Assembly: GCF_000626715.1 (NCBI RefSeq)
Contig: NZ_AQRA01000009.1
Span: 232,168 to 296,167 of the forward strand
Direction of reading: 5' to 3'
DNA length: 64,000 nucleotides
DNA from: Aquimarina atlantica
GTDB taxonomy: Bacteria; Bacteroidota; Bacteroidia; Flavobacteriales; Flavobacteriaceae
In this document: positions 7,348-15,906 of the stretch, piece by piece
How positions within the stretch are numbered: the stretch's first letter is position 1
How the letters are laid out: every line of letters starts with the position of its first letter
Position numbers and translations under genes: made by a program
Notes under the pieces: model-generated
What the model was told of the DNA's origin: nothing
The model's database searches: none
Seen by the model: the letters and a program-made list of their open reading frames with translations, nothing else

Positions 7348-9888
7348 TTGGATACCCCATTGAAAAAGGATAATGTCGTAGGTTTTTTATTAGGAAAATA
7401 TTGTTATTTGGTCCCCAAAATACTCTGTTTTGCTTTTTTATTTTGCTTCTCAACTATTGCATTTGGCCAGGATTTAGGTCAAATAGGAAAAGCAAAATTA
7501 TTTAAACTAACCGGAGGCGTGGCAGCAAATGCAATCTTTTATGATGGACAATCTAGTAGGGAACCATTTACGTATTTCCTTACCGGTAATGTTAATTTAA
7601 ATATTAGCGGGATCTACAATATCCCTTTTTCATTTTCATATTCTAATCAAAAGTTTCAGAGCAGTAATCCTTTTTCTTTTAATAGATTAAGTATACACCC
7701 ATCATATAAATGGGTGACAACACATATTGGAGATGTAAATATGACATTTTCACCATATACTTTAAGTGGACATCAATTTACAGGGTTGGGGGTAGATCTT
7801 ACTCCAGAAGGACCCTTTAAGATTAGTGCAATGTATGGACGATTGCTTAAAGAATCAGAATATAATCCAGATGATCCACAATCTCAACCTGCATATAAAA
7901 GGATTGGGTACGGAATAAAAGCCTCCTATGATTTTGAAAAATTTTCTATTGGAGCAATCTTTTTCAAAGCTTCTGATGATAAAAATTCTATAGAGAAGCC
8001 TGTACCGATAGAATATGAGTTACAACCCAAAGATAATGTAGTTGTAAGTTTAGAAGGAAAAGTAAAACTTTTTGGCAAGGGAGAGATTCATGCAGAAGTA
8101 GCTTCATCTGCAATAACCGAAGATATAAATGCAAAAGGAGAAGAAGGGACCCCATTTGTGTTATCTGCATTAATAGATAATAACATTACTACCCAGCATT
8201 ATAAGGCATATAATGCTAATTTCTCTTATCCTGTAGGACAAGGTGCAGTAGGTATTGGATATGAATATATAGATCCCGAATATAAAACATTAGGCGCTTA
8301 TTTTTTTAATAATGATCTCGAAAACATTACACTTAATGCTACCCAGAATGTATTCGAAAATAAGGTTAACATCGCTTTTAACGCAGGTCTTCAAAGAGAT
8401 GATCTTGATAATAAGAAGAGTACACAATTGCAGAGAGTAGTAAGTGCAGTTACTATTGGGTATACTCCTTCAGAAAAACTAAATATAACAGGAGGGTATT
8501 CTAACTTTCAATCTTATACTAATATTAAGAATCAGTTTGATTATATCAATGAAGTCTCCCAAACTGATAATCTGGATACATTAGATTTTCAGCAAATCTC
8601 ACAAAATGCAAATCTTAATGTAAATTATCTTTTAAAGGATACCGAAGATCAAAAACAAAATATTAATGTTGGATTATCTTTTCAAAATGCTACAAACAAG
8701 CAAGGTGGTCAAACCGTAGAAAATGGAGATTCTAATTTCTATAACGGAAATGCATCGTATACCCTTGGATATCCCAATACCGATTTAAACATTTCTGCTG
8801 CAGTTAATGTTAGTTATAATACAATAGGAGTGGATAATAGCCTTACTTATGGCCCTACATTATCTGCAACCAAAAAATACTTTGACAAAAAACTAAGAAC
8901 GACAGCTTCGGCAAGTTATAATCAAAGTAATAGCAACGGAGAAAAGCAGGGAGAAGTTATCAATATAAGAATGGGAGGGAATTATACGTATCTAAAGAGA
9001 CATAATTTTAACCTTAACATCTTAACTCAGTTTAGAAATGCTGCAACATCGGGTAGAGATTTTACAGTAACCTTTGGTTATAATTATACTTTTGGCAAGT
9101 TTAACCCTCAAATAAAATTACCTAAGAGAAAAAGAAAACAAAAAGCAGCTAAGTTAAAAAGGCGTAGAAAATCAAGAGGACAGGAGATACTCGATTTTAG
9201 ATATAGAGACTCTTTGTATCACGGTACGATGGATGAGATAGACATCCTTTTAGAGAATGTTCAAAATCATCCTCATTTTAACCATATCCCCGAATATAAA
9301 AAAGAAGAACTTACGATGTTACGATTGGTAGTAGCCGATGTAAGAAAGGCAAAAGAGTATAAGCCAGAAGCAATTAATTTCCTAAAAGAGTTATACAAAT
9401 ACGAAGACTTTCTTGCGGGGTATAATCAATTGGTTTTTGAAATCCTTATAGAATTAAGAAAAGATATGCTACGTCTTGACTATGCGTTCGAAAAAGCTTT
9501 TGTAAGAGCAAAAATTGCAGTAGATAACCATAGTATGCACAAAAGAACAGAAGAACAACGCCAGAAATCTTCACAGGAATTAAAAAATAGATACAAAGAA
9601 TTACAACAAAATTCTGAAACCGCTCTGGCTCGATTGATAGGACATCGATGGACACTCCCTATCATAAAAAATTACAATACTATAGAAAAAGTAGAACATC
9701 CTGATGCGTTCCTTAAAGAGGTAATGGAGCAGGAAAAAGATAATATATTCCGTATGGTAGATAAAGAGGAAGGTGATCAGAAAATAAAATTATATATGAT
9801 TACACAGATCATCGATTTTTACTTGAAAAAATCCCTGAATTATACCGATCCGGATAAGTTTGATTTAAAATATATAGAAAAGAACTAA
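7348..9888 (+). CDS. Outer-membrane beta-barrel-like protein with basic linker and helical C-terminal domain
   Basis: 846 residues. No ATG is available; TTG at 7348 or TTG at 7360 (giving MKKDNVVG) must serve, and the latter looks more like a signal-peptide start. A hydrophobic core lies at about 20-38, ending FGQ. Residues about 45-590 alternate polar and hydrophobic residues with many Tyr/Phe/Asn-rich strands (SFSYSNQKF, FGYNYTFGKF), typical of a large barrel or porin-like protein. A strongly basic tract at about 591-611 (KRKRKQK, KLKRRRKSR) follows, then about 235 residues of charged helix. That tail is unusual for a barrel and may sit in the periplasm. The gene is cotranscribed with the TANFOR gene, three bases downstream. 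No named family is recognised; a secretion or anchoring role for the downstream product is inferred. Confidence 0.7.
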   Translation: MDTPLKKDNVVGFLLGKYCYLVPKILCFAFLFCFSTIAFGQDLGQIGKAKLFKLTGGVAANAIFYDGQSSREPFTYFLTGNVNLNISGIYNIPFSFSYSNQKFQSSNPFSFNRLSIHPSYKWVTTHIGDVNMTFSPYTLSGHQFTGLGVDLTPEGPFKISAMYGRLLKESEYNPDDPQSQPAYKRIGYGIKASYDFEKFSIGAIFFKASDDKNSIEKPVPIEYELQPKDNVVVSLEGKVKLFGKGEIHAEVASSAITEDINAKGEEGTPFVLSALIDNNITTQHYKAYNANFSYPVGQGAVGIGYEYIDPEYKTLGAYFFNNDLENITLNATQNVFENKVNIAFNAGLQRDDLDNKKSTQLQRVVSAVTIGYTPSEKLNITGGYSNFQSYTNIKNQFDYINEVSQTDNLDTLDFQQISQNANLNVNYLLKDTEDQKQNINVGLSFQNATNKQGGQTVENGDSNFYNGNASYTLGYPNTDLNISAAVNVSYNTIGVDNSLTYGPTLSATKKYFDKKLRTTASASYNQSNSNGEKQGEVINIRMGGNYTYLKRHNFNLNILTQFRNAATSGRDFTVTFGYNYTFGKFNPQIKLPKRKRKQKAAKLKRRRKSRGQEILDFRYRDSLYHGTMDEIDILLENVQNHPHFNHIPEYKKEELTMLRLVVADVRKAKEYKPEAINFLKELYKYEDFLAGYNQLVFEILIELRKDMLRLDYAFEKAFVRAKIAVDNHSMHKRTEEQRQKSSQELKNRYKELQQNSETALARLIGHRWTLPIIKNYNTIEKVEHPDAFLKEVMEQEKDNIFRMVDKEEGDQKIKLYMITQIIDFYLKKSLNYTDPDKFDLKYIEKN

Positions 9889-9891
9889 CCT

Positions 9892-12800
9892 ATGAGAAAA
9901 CTGATACTTACCCTGTTTATTATATTGTATGGTTTTGGTCAAATGATGGCACAACGATTTCCTATCACAGTTGTTCCACAAGTAAACCCGCCGGCTCCTG
10001 TAAATTTTTATAATTATGCCGATCAAACTACAATCAACAGCCCATTGCGAGTGCAATTGCTACTTAGCGATATCACTATTTCTAATGAGCAAATTCGATT
10101 AAAAGTATATTTTGAAGGTAATGGGATTGCTTTCGAAAGCAGGGATGTTGTTATAGGTGCTTCCTCGTTATTTATTGACGGTGGAGTTCCTTTGGTACTA
10201 ACCAATACGGTATTAGCCCCGTATTTCGAATTTCAAAATATAAAGGGGATCAACTCGAATATCTATGGTAGCACTATTCCCGAAGGGAGCTATCAATTTT
10301 GTTTTGAAGTTTTTGATTTTTCTACAGGTAACCGTTTATCATCAAAGACATGTGCAAGTGCTTTTATATACAATAATGAACCTCCATTACTAAATCTACC
10401 TTTTAAAGGGACCAATATAGAACCTACAGAAGTAGAGAATATTGTTTTTCAGTGGACTCCAAGACATATTAATGTAAGCAATATAAAGTATGAACTTAGT
10501 ATCGTAGAGATTTGGGATGACCAGGTAGATCCACAAACTGCATTTTTATCTCAACCCCCTGTTTTTGAAACTACGACCACATCTACCTCATTTGTATATG
10601 GTCCTGCACAACCGCAGTTGTTACCAGAAAAGCGATATGCATGGCGGGTAAAAGCAAAAGCATTACAAGGTATTGAAGAGATTGGTCTCTTTAAGAATGA
10701 AGGAAATAGTGAGATTTTTTGGTTCTCTAAAACGTCACCATGTAGTACGCTAGATAATGTATCTGCAACACCCAAAGGTATTTCAAAAATCAATGTTTTT
10801 TGGGGTGAAGATCCTTCAGAATATAGTGAATATACTATTGCATACCGAGAAGCCAACAGGCCTAATGCATATTGGTTTACCAAACGTACCAATAGCGGGT
10901 GGACTACGATATGGGATCTTAAACCTGGTACCACATACGAATATAAAGTAAAGGCAAAATGTAAATATCAGTATGGAGAATATTCTGATGTGCAAGAGGT
11001 TACTACCGATACAACACAAGATGAAACTGCAAATTATGATTGTGGGATTACACCAGACCCTATTGCTATTGCCAATCAAGTAGGACATCCAGGTCTAAAG
11101 ATTGGAGACAGAATTACCGCAGGAGATTTTATTGTTCGAATAGTAGAAATTGATAATCAGGCTGATGGTCGTATTACTGGAAGAGGTTATGTAGGGATAC
11201 CATATTTGAGATCAACCCACTATGGAGTAAAATTTGATAACATTCTTATCAATACCGAGAATCAATTGGCAGCAGGGGAGATTGTAACCTTATATGATCC
11301 GGTGTATGGAGAAAGTGAAACCATGACCGTGGATATCAATACCGATGTAGTAGAAATTATTACCGGTGATGAAGGAGAAACTAGCCAGGTAGAGGTTGGA
11401 TTTGTTATAGAGAGTATTACTGTTGATGAGAATGGAGCTGTAATAATTACAGGAGCCAATGGCGAGGAAGCTCTGGTACCCGGAGGGAGAGATTTACAGA
11501 TTTCTGGTAGCGATGGTAAGGTCTGGAAAGTAGAGGAAAACGGTACAGTAAGAGCACTAGATGGCGTGATGGCAGAAGATGGGCCAGCTACAGATGATAA
11601 TACAGAAGGAGTAGAAGACAATGAGATTATGCAAATCTCAGAAACAGGAGTCTTGATTACATTTATAGAATCGGGATACTATAATTTTGATGCACTACCC
11701 GATAGTGCCAAGGACAAATTAGACACAGAAGAATTCTATCCTTCTATTCCTGTAGTGGGAGGAGGAACGTATACTCCGGCTTTTAAAGCAATATCTAATA
11801 TAAGCGGAAATGATTTTGTTAAAGCCGTAGCAGATTTTAGTGATGATTCGATTACTAACGAAGATATTGTATTTAAAACAAAAAGCGGTGTAGAAATTCC
11901 GGCTAGCTGGGATCAAAATGTAGCAACATTAACTCTTAAAAAATCTTATGATTATGCAATAACCAAAGTACTGGCAACTGTAAAAAAAGGCAAAGGCGAA
12001 AAAAGTACGATTGCAGGGGTTCTTAATGTAGTGCATTTGGGTAGTAAAGCATTTACCGATGTTAATATTGTACTGATTCCTGTAAATAAAGCTAAGGTAA
12101 ACCGTGTCGAAGCAGAAATTAAAAAGATCTATAGTAAGGTAGGTGTTAATTTAAATATTACTGTAGGACAACGATTTCAGGTACCAGAAAATATCTGGGA
12201 TAAAGAAGAACCGTATGGTGTACTTAATGCAGGAGATAGTGGACTATTATCTCATTACAGCGCAGAGGAAGCGGCGATCAATGCCTATTTTAAAACTACT
12301 AGTGAGTATAGGCAAGATGCATACTATGTTTTTGTCACCGACCTTAAAGGAGTAAACTCTAATGAAAACAGGGAGATAGAAGGGTTTATGCCGCTCAAAA
12401 GTCAGTTTGGGTATATATTTCAAAGTGCTACAGATGACGCCCGAACTATAGCTCACGAGCTGGGGCATGGGGTATTTGGATTAGAACATCCGTTCGCGGA
12501 ATATGGTACCGAAGAAGCAACTACCCATTTTATGATGGACTATAAAGGAGGTACAGCCTTTAACCATATGGATTGGAAAAACATCTTTGCTCCAGGATTT
12601 AAATTGTATTGGTTTCAAGGAGATGAAGATGGGGAATCTAATGTTCCTAATAGAAAATTATTATTACAACCAGATGGACGGTTGTTTGTTGCTGAGGGCT
12701 TAACATATATAAGACCAGATAAAGTAACACAAATTAATGGAGCTATATACAAGATAAGAAATGGAGGTATAGAATATACATGGAATGAAGATAAACGATC

Positions 12801-15579
12801 TTATTTTAATGAAGAAACGATACTATCTGGAATCGCTTTACAGCCTGAAGTTAATGGTAAGGTGCTGGTAAACCCAGGGGATAAGTTATATCTATATTGG
12901 TATGGTCTTTCTTGTGATCAGGATGTGATATACAAAACTACTTGGGGCTTTTATAATAAAAATAAAGAAGGTTTTAGGATTAGAGATGTTATTAAAGAAG
13001 ATGCTGTAACATATGTAAAGCCTTTGGGATGTCCAGATGATTTTGTGCCAGATAGTAATAACTATACAGATAATTGTCAGGGGTCAGATGTTGCCGAGTT
13101 AAATAAGCAAGGAAGGGACTTTGCTCTAAAACTAGGAGCAATTCTTACGAAAATTCAGGAAAACAAGCCTATCGATAAAACTGAAATTGTAGAAGCGTTA
13201 GAAGGCAAATGGTTATGTCTTGTCAAAGGATTACATTATGAAGAACACCAAGAAAGATTTTTAAAAATACTTATTGAAGGAGAAGACTATGATAGTAATG
13301 TTGAAGAGACTATAGTAAAACTAATTAACAGTATAAAAGTTGAAAATTTGAATAAGTTTTATACAAATGTTTTAATGATTAAAGACAATCAAAGAACCGT
13401 TTTGGATAAGTTATTAGTTGAATTAGAAAATTATACTATCCAATTCTTAAATGATGATAACTATGATTATTTTTTAGATATATTACCGACTATTGCTTCT
13501 CAATTAAATACAGATACCAAAAAATGGAATATTATTAATAGTATAATAAACAGAGGCAAAAAACGTGATCGTAAGTTAAATAATGATATTAATATTAGTG
13601 ATATTGAGAAAAAAGCGATTACAAAAATATTGATGTTTTTGAAAGACAATCAAAAGTATGGAGAAAAGATGCCAATGATAGCTGCTTTTTTTAATGAAAT
13701 GTTTATTTCTCAGCATTGCTCGGATATAGAAGATTATAAGATTGTTTTTAATATTGCTGCTAAGAGAAGCGAGAATAGAGAGGCATTTGCAAATTATACA
13801 CGTATAGAACGCCGTCAGGAATACAAAGAATCAGTACTATTTAAAGAAGTAGAGACTATAGGAACATCTTGGGTTTTACCACCTCATAAAATTACAATGA
13901 AATCCGCAACAGGAGATTATCCTATAGATATGCCATATTATTGGGCTAAATATAATACTGAATATGAAACAATAGGTGCAAGAGCATTCTTAGAAAAATT
14001 TATCACTCGGTATGATACTTATCTATCAGATTATAAGTCAGATAATAGCTTTTGGAATACTGTTTCTGAAAAACCAGAAGAGATTTCAGATGTAAAATTG
14101 AAACAGATATTATCTTATATTAATAATAAAGAGAATAAAAAATCATTACGATCAGTTTCTGTATCTAAAAAGCTGGCTGTAATCACAAGAATAATAGAAG
14201 AAGATCCAGATGCAGGAGATATAGACCCTGTATTTAAAGGAATAGAAAATGATGCTTTGGTTAAGTTAGCACTTAGTTGCCAGCCAATCGCTTTGGTTAA
14301 ACATCTCGAACAAATTGGATATAACAACATATATCGAAAATTATCGGGAGATAGATTAAGTAAGTTTTTGATGCTGGCAGGTGAAGCTGTAGTTAAAGCA
14401 AAAAAACAGATAAAATTAAAACCATCAGAGGTTGAAAAATACCTAGAAAAACCAAGTTCTATTCCTTTAAAATTAGAAGCAGATATGTTAGAAACAGACC
14501 TTTTATCTGTTGAATTTGCAAATAGAGTAAGTATTAAAATTAATGAACAACCTGCTATTCCTTATAATCAAATGGTTTTGGTATATGTATCAGGCTCATT
14601 CAAGTTTTTAGGACATCAATTTAAAAAAGGAGATGTGCTTAACATACCAGCGATTCAAGCTTTTGCTATATCAAGACAGATAGATAAGGAATTGACTAAG
14701 GAGTCTGCATGGTTAGCTCTTGATGTTCTCTCCTTTGCAGTAGGTATAGGAGAATTAAAACTCGCTTTCAAAGTAGGAGGAATGATAACTAAAGCAACTA
14801 TAGTTGCAGATGTAACATCATCAGGATTAGGTGCAATAGCAACTTTATTAAATGAAGATGATATAAGTCCAGCATTACGATCAGACTTACAGATGTTTAG
14901 CATGGTTGTGGGTAGTTGGAATGAACTTAAAGGTAACCCTGTAACTGGTCATTTTATCAATAGATTAGATAACAAGTTAGGAGCTCGACCTATAAAAACC
15001 TCTGCAGCTGATAAATTAAGAGAGGTAATGAAAAAGTACAGTATTCCTAATTCTGTAACAGATATTATAGAAAAAATAAAAGATATTAGAAAAGCAAACC
15101 CTAATGATAAGTTGTTGAAAGAAGATTTGATAATACTTACTAGTGAGTTATGGTCTGGAAACCCGCCAAATGTGACTAAACTTTTTGAGAAACATGTTGC
15201 ACAGGCATTTGATGGATGGCAGGTTCTAAGAAGGGCAGATCCAAATGCGGTACGTACAGTAGAATTAATAGAAGAAGTAGTAATGGAGATATATGGTAAA
15301 GGAAAAAAAGCTGTTGATTTAACAAATAAGATAAAAAGTGCCGGTAGCTTTAATAATTATAAAATTACTGAGGGAATGATTATCTATAACAAGTTAGAAT
15401 ACAATAAGTTTATTGCAAAGGTTACTGATTTCAAAAAAGGAGATAAAACAAAACTGGCAGTAAAAGCATATATTCTTTGGGGAAAAAATACTCAGGAAAG
15501 CTGGGATGAGCTGAAAAAATTATTTGAAGATAATAATATTAAGAGTTTTACAGATGTTCCTCCAAGACCTAATAAATAA
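9892..15579 (+). CDS. TANFOR / fibronectin type III surface protein with zinc metallopeptidase motif and toxin-like C-terminal part
   Basis: 1895 residues. A signal peptide (1-20, MMAQ end) is followed by a TANFOR-type region (about 21-165, FPITVVPQVNPPAPVNFYNY). Two FN3-like modules follow at about 170-280 and 288-375, then beta-rich segments to about 640. The motif AHELGHGVFGLEH has H855, E856, H859 and H866 as likely zinc ligands and catalytic glutamate, with a Met-turn-like FMMDY at 880-884; this HExxHxxxGxxH spacing resembles archaemetzincins. From about residue 1050 to the end the sequence becomes Lys/Asn/Ile-rich and helical. It includes a hydrophobic stretch (about 1600-1650) and a charged 120-residue tail, as in polymorphic toxins. 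No T9SS sorting domain is visible. A terminator follows, with no adjacent immunity gene. The toxin role is inferred. Confidence 0.75.
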   Translation: MRKLILTLFIILYGFGQMMAQRFPITVVPQVNPPAPVNFYNYADQTTINSPLRVQLLLSDITISNEQIRLKVYFEGNGIAFESRDVVIGASSLFIDGGVPLVLTNTVLAPYFEFQNIKGINSNIYGSTIPEGSYQFCFEVFDFSTGNRLSSKTCASAFIYNNEPPLLNLPFKGTNIEPTEVENIVFQWTPRHINVSNIKYELSIVEIWDDQVDPQTAFLSQPPVFETTTTSTSFVYGPAQPQLLPEKRYAWRVKAKALQGIEEIGLFKNEGNSEIFWFSKTSPCSTLDNVSATPKGISKINVFWGEDPSEYSEYTIAYREANRPNAYWFTKRTNSGWTTIWDLKPGTTYEYKVKAKCKYQYGEYSDVQEVTTDTTQDETANYDCGITPDPIAIANQVGHPGLKIGDRITAGDFIVRIVEIDNQADGRITGRGYVGIPYLRSTHYGVKFDNILINTENQLAAGEIVTLYDPVYGESETMTVDINTDVVEIITGDEGETSQVEVGFVIESITVDENGAVIITGANGEEALVPGGRDLQISGSDGKVWKVEENGTVRALDGVMAEDGPATDDNTEGVEDNEIMQISETGVLITFIESGYYNFDALPDSAKDKLDTEEFYPSIPVVGGGTYTPAFKAISNISGNDFVKAVADFSDDSITNEDIVFKTKSGVEIPASWDQNVATLTLKKSYDYAITKVLATVKKGKGEKSTIAGVLNVVHLGSKAFTDVNIVLIPVNKAKVNRVEAEIKKIYSKVGVNLNITVGQRFQVPENIWDKEEPYGVLNAGDSGLLSHYSAEEAAINAYFKTTSEYRQDAYYVFVTDLKGVNSNENREIEGFMPLKSQFGYIFQSATDDARTIAHELGHGVFGLEHPFAEYGTEEATTHFMMDYKGGTAFNHMDWKNIFAPGFKLYWFQGDEDGESNVPNRKLLLQPDGRLFVAEGLTYIRPDKVTQINGAIYKIRNGGIEYTWNEDKRSYFNEETILSGIALQPEVNGKVLVNPGDKLYLYWYGLSCDQDVIYKTTWGFYNKNKEGFRIRDVIKEDAVTYVKPLGCPDDFVPDSNNYTDNCQGSDVAELNKQGRDFALKLGAILTKIQENKPIDKTEIVEALEGKWLCLVKGLHYEEHQERFLKILIEGEDYDSNVEETIVKLINSIKVENLNKFYTNVLMIKDNQRTVLDKLLVELENYTIQFLNDDNYDYFLDILPTIASQLNTDTKKWNIINSIINRGKKRDRKLNNDINISDIEKKAITKILMFLKDNQKYGEKMPMIAAFFNEMFISQHCSDIEDYKIVFNIAAKRSENREAFANYTRIERRQEYKESVLFKEVETIGTSWVLPPHKITMKSATGDYPIDMPYYWAKYNTEYETIGARAFLEKFITRYDTYLSDYKSDNSFWNTVSEKPEEISDVKLKQILSYINNKENKKSLRSVSVSKKLAVITRIIEEDPDAGDIDPVFKGIENDALVKLALSCQPIALVKHLEQIGYNNIYRKLSGDRLSKFLMLAGEAVVKAKKQIKLKPSEVEKYLEKPSSIPLKLEADMLETDLLSVEFANRVSIKINEQPAIPYNQMVLVYVSGSFKFLGHQFKKGDVLNIPAIQAFAISRQIDKELTKESAWLALDVLSFAVGIGELKLAFKVGGMITKATIVADVTSSGLGAIATLLNEDDISPALRSDLQMFSMVVGSWNELKGNPVTGHFINRLDNKLGARPIKTSAADKLREVMKKYSIPNSVTDIIEKIKDIRKANPNDKLLKEDLIILTSELWSGNPPNVTKLFEKHVAQAFDGWQVLRRADPNAVRTVELIEEVVMEIYGKGKKAVDLTNKIKSAGSFNNYKITEGMIIYNKLEYNKFIAKVTDFKKGDKTKLAVKAYILWGKNTQESWDELKKLFEDNNIKSFTDVPPRPNK

Positions 15580-15616
15580 AGTTTTGTTTGTACCGATTAT
15601 CAAAATTTAATTTTAT

Positions 15617-15644
15617 AAAAAGCTCTATATAAGAGCTTTTTTTT
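15617..15644 (+). terminator. Rho-independent terminator of surface-protein unit 1
   Basis: A perfect 10-base stem, AAAAAGCTCT / AGAGCTTTTT, with a five-base loop (ATATA) runs into eight T residues. It lies 37 bases after the TANFOR stop codon and separates the two surface-protein units. Confidence 0.85.
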
Positions 15645-15749
15645 GCTCTGGTAAAGAAATATGTTATTCCTAAGTTATGCCATTTTTTAGTCTGATAATC
15701 AGGTGTTTAATTGTGATTTTTTGTAAGAAAAGTAAGGTAAAAACGTAAA

Positions 15750-15796
15750 ACCCCTGAAAACCGTGATATTTCCCATATGGCTTATTAATAAACTTG
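15750..15796 (+). promoter_or_regulatory. Activator-type promoter with shared 17-base element (unit 2)
   Basis: ACCCCTGAAAACCGTGA at 15750-15766 is identical to the copy at 7108-7124. A TAAACTTG box (seven of eight matches to TAnnTTTG) lies at 15789-15796, again exactly 22 bases after the element. Transcription would start near 15803, leaving a leader of about 105 bases before the ATG at 15907. Confidence 0.58.
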
Positions 15797-15906
15797 CATA
15801 ATGTTAATCAACTTATAAAAATAACTATGTTTTTTAACAATGGGTTAGCAATCAAAAAGCCTGTAAACATACATTTTTTTTAAAAGATAATTTTGCCCCA
15901 GAGCCT

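Larger units (their letters stand above)
15580..15906. other. Intergenic region between surface-protein units
   Basis: 327 bases holding the terminator of unit 1 (15617-15644) and the 17-base element plus -7 box of unit 2 (15750-15796). No open frame resembling an immunity protein or other small gene was found between the TANFOR gene and the next gene. Confidence 0.7.

Noticed and set aside
10551..10934. Minus-strand open frame of 127 codons inside the TANFOR gene
   Set aside because: A shadow of the real gene: no signal, no family similarity, and it lies wholly inside a well-supported coding sequence. The same holds for other opposite-strand frames in the large genes.
15580..15906. Search for an immunity gene just after the TANFOR toxin-like protein
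   Set aside because: The gap contains a terminator and a promoter element, and no open frame on either strand with coding character.
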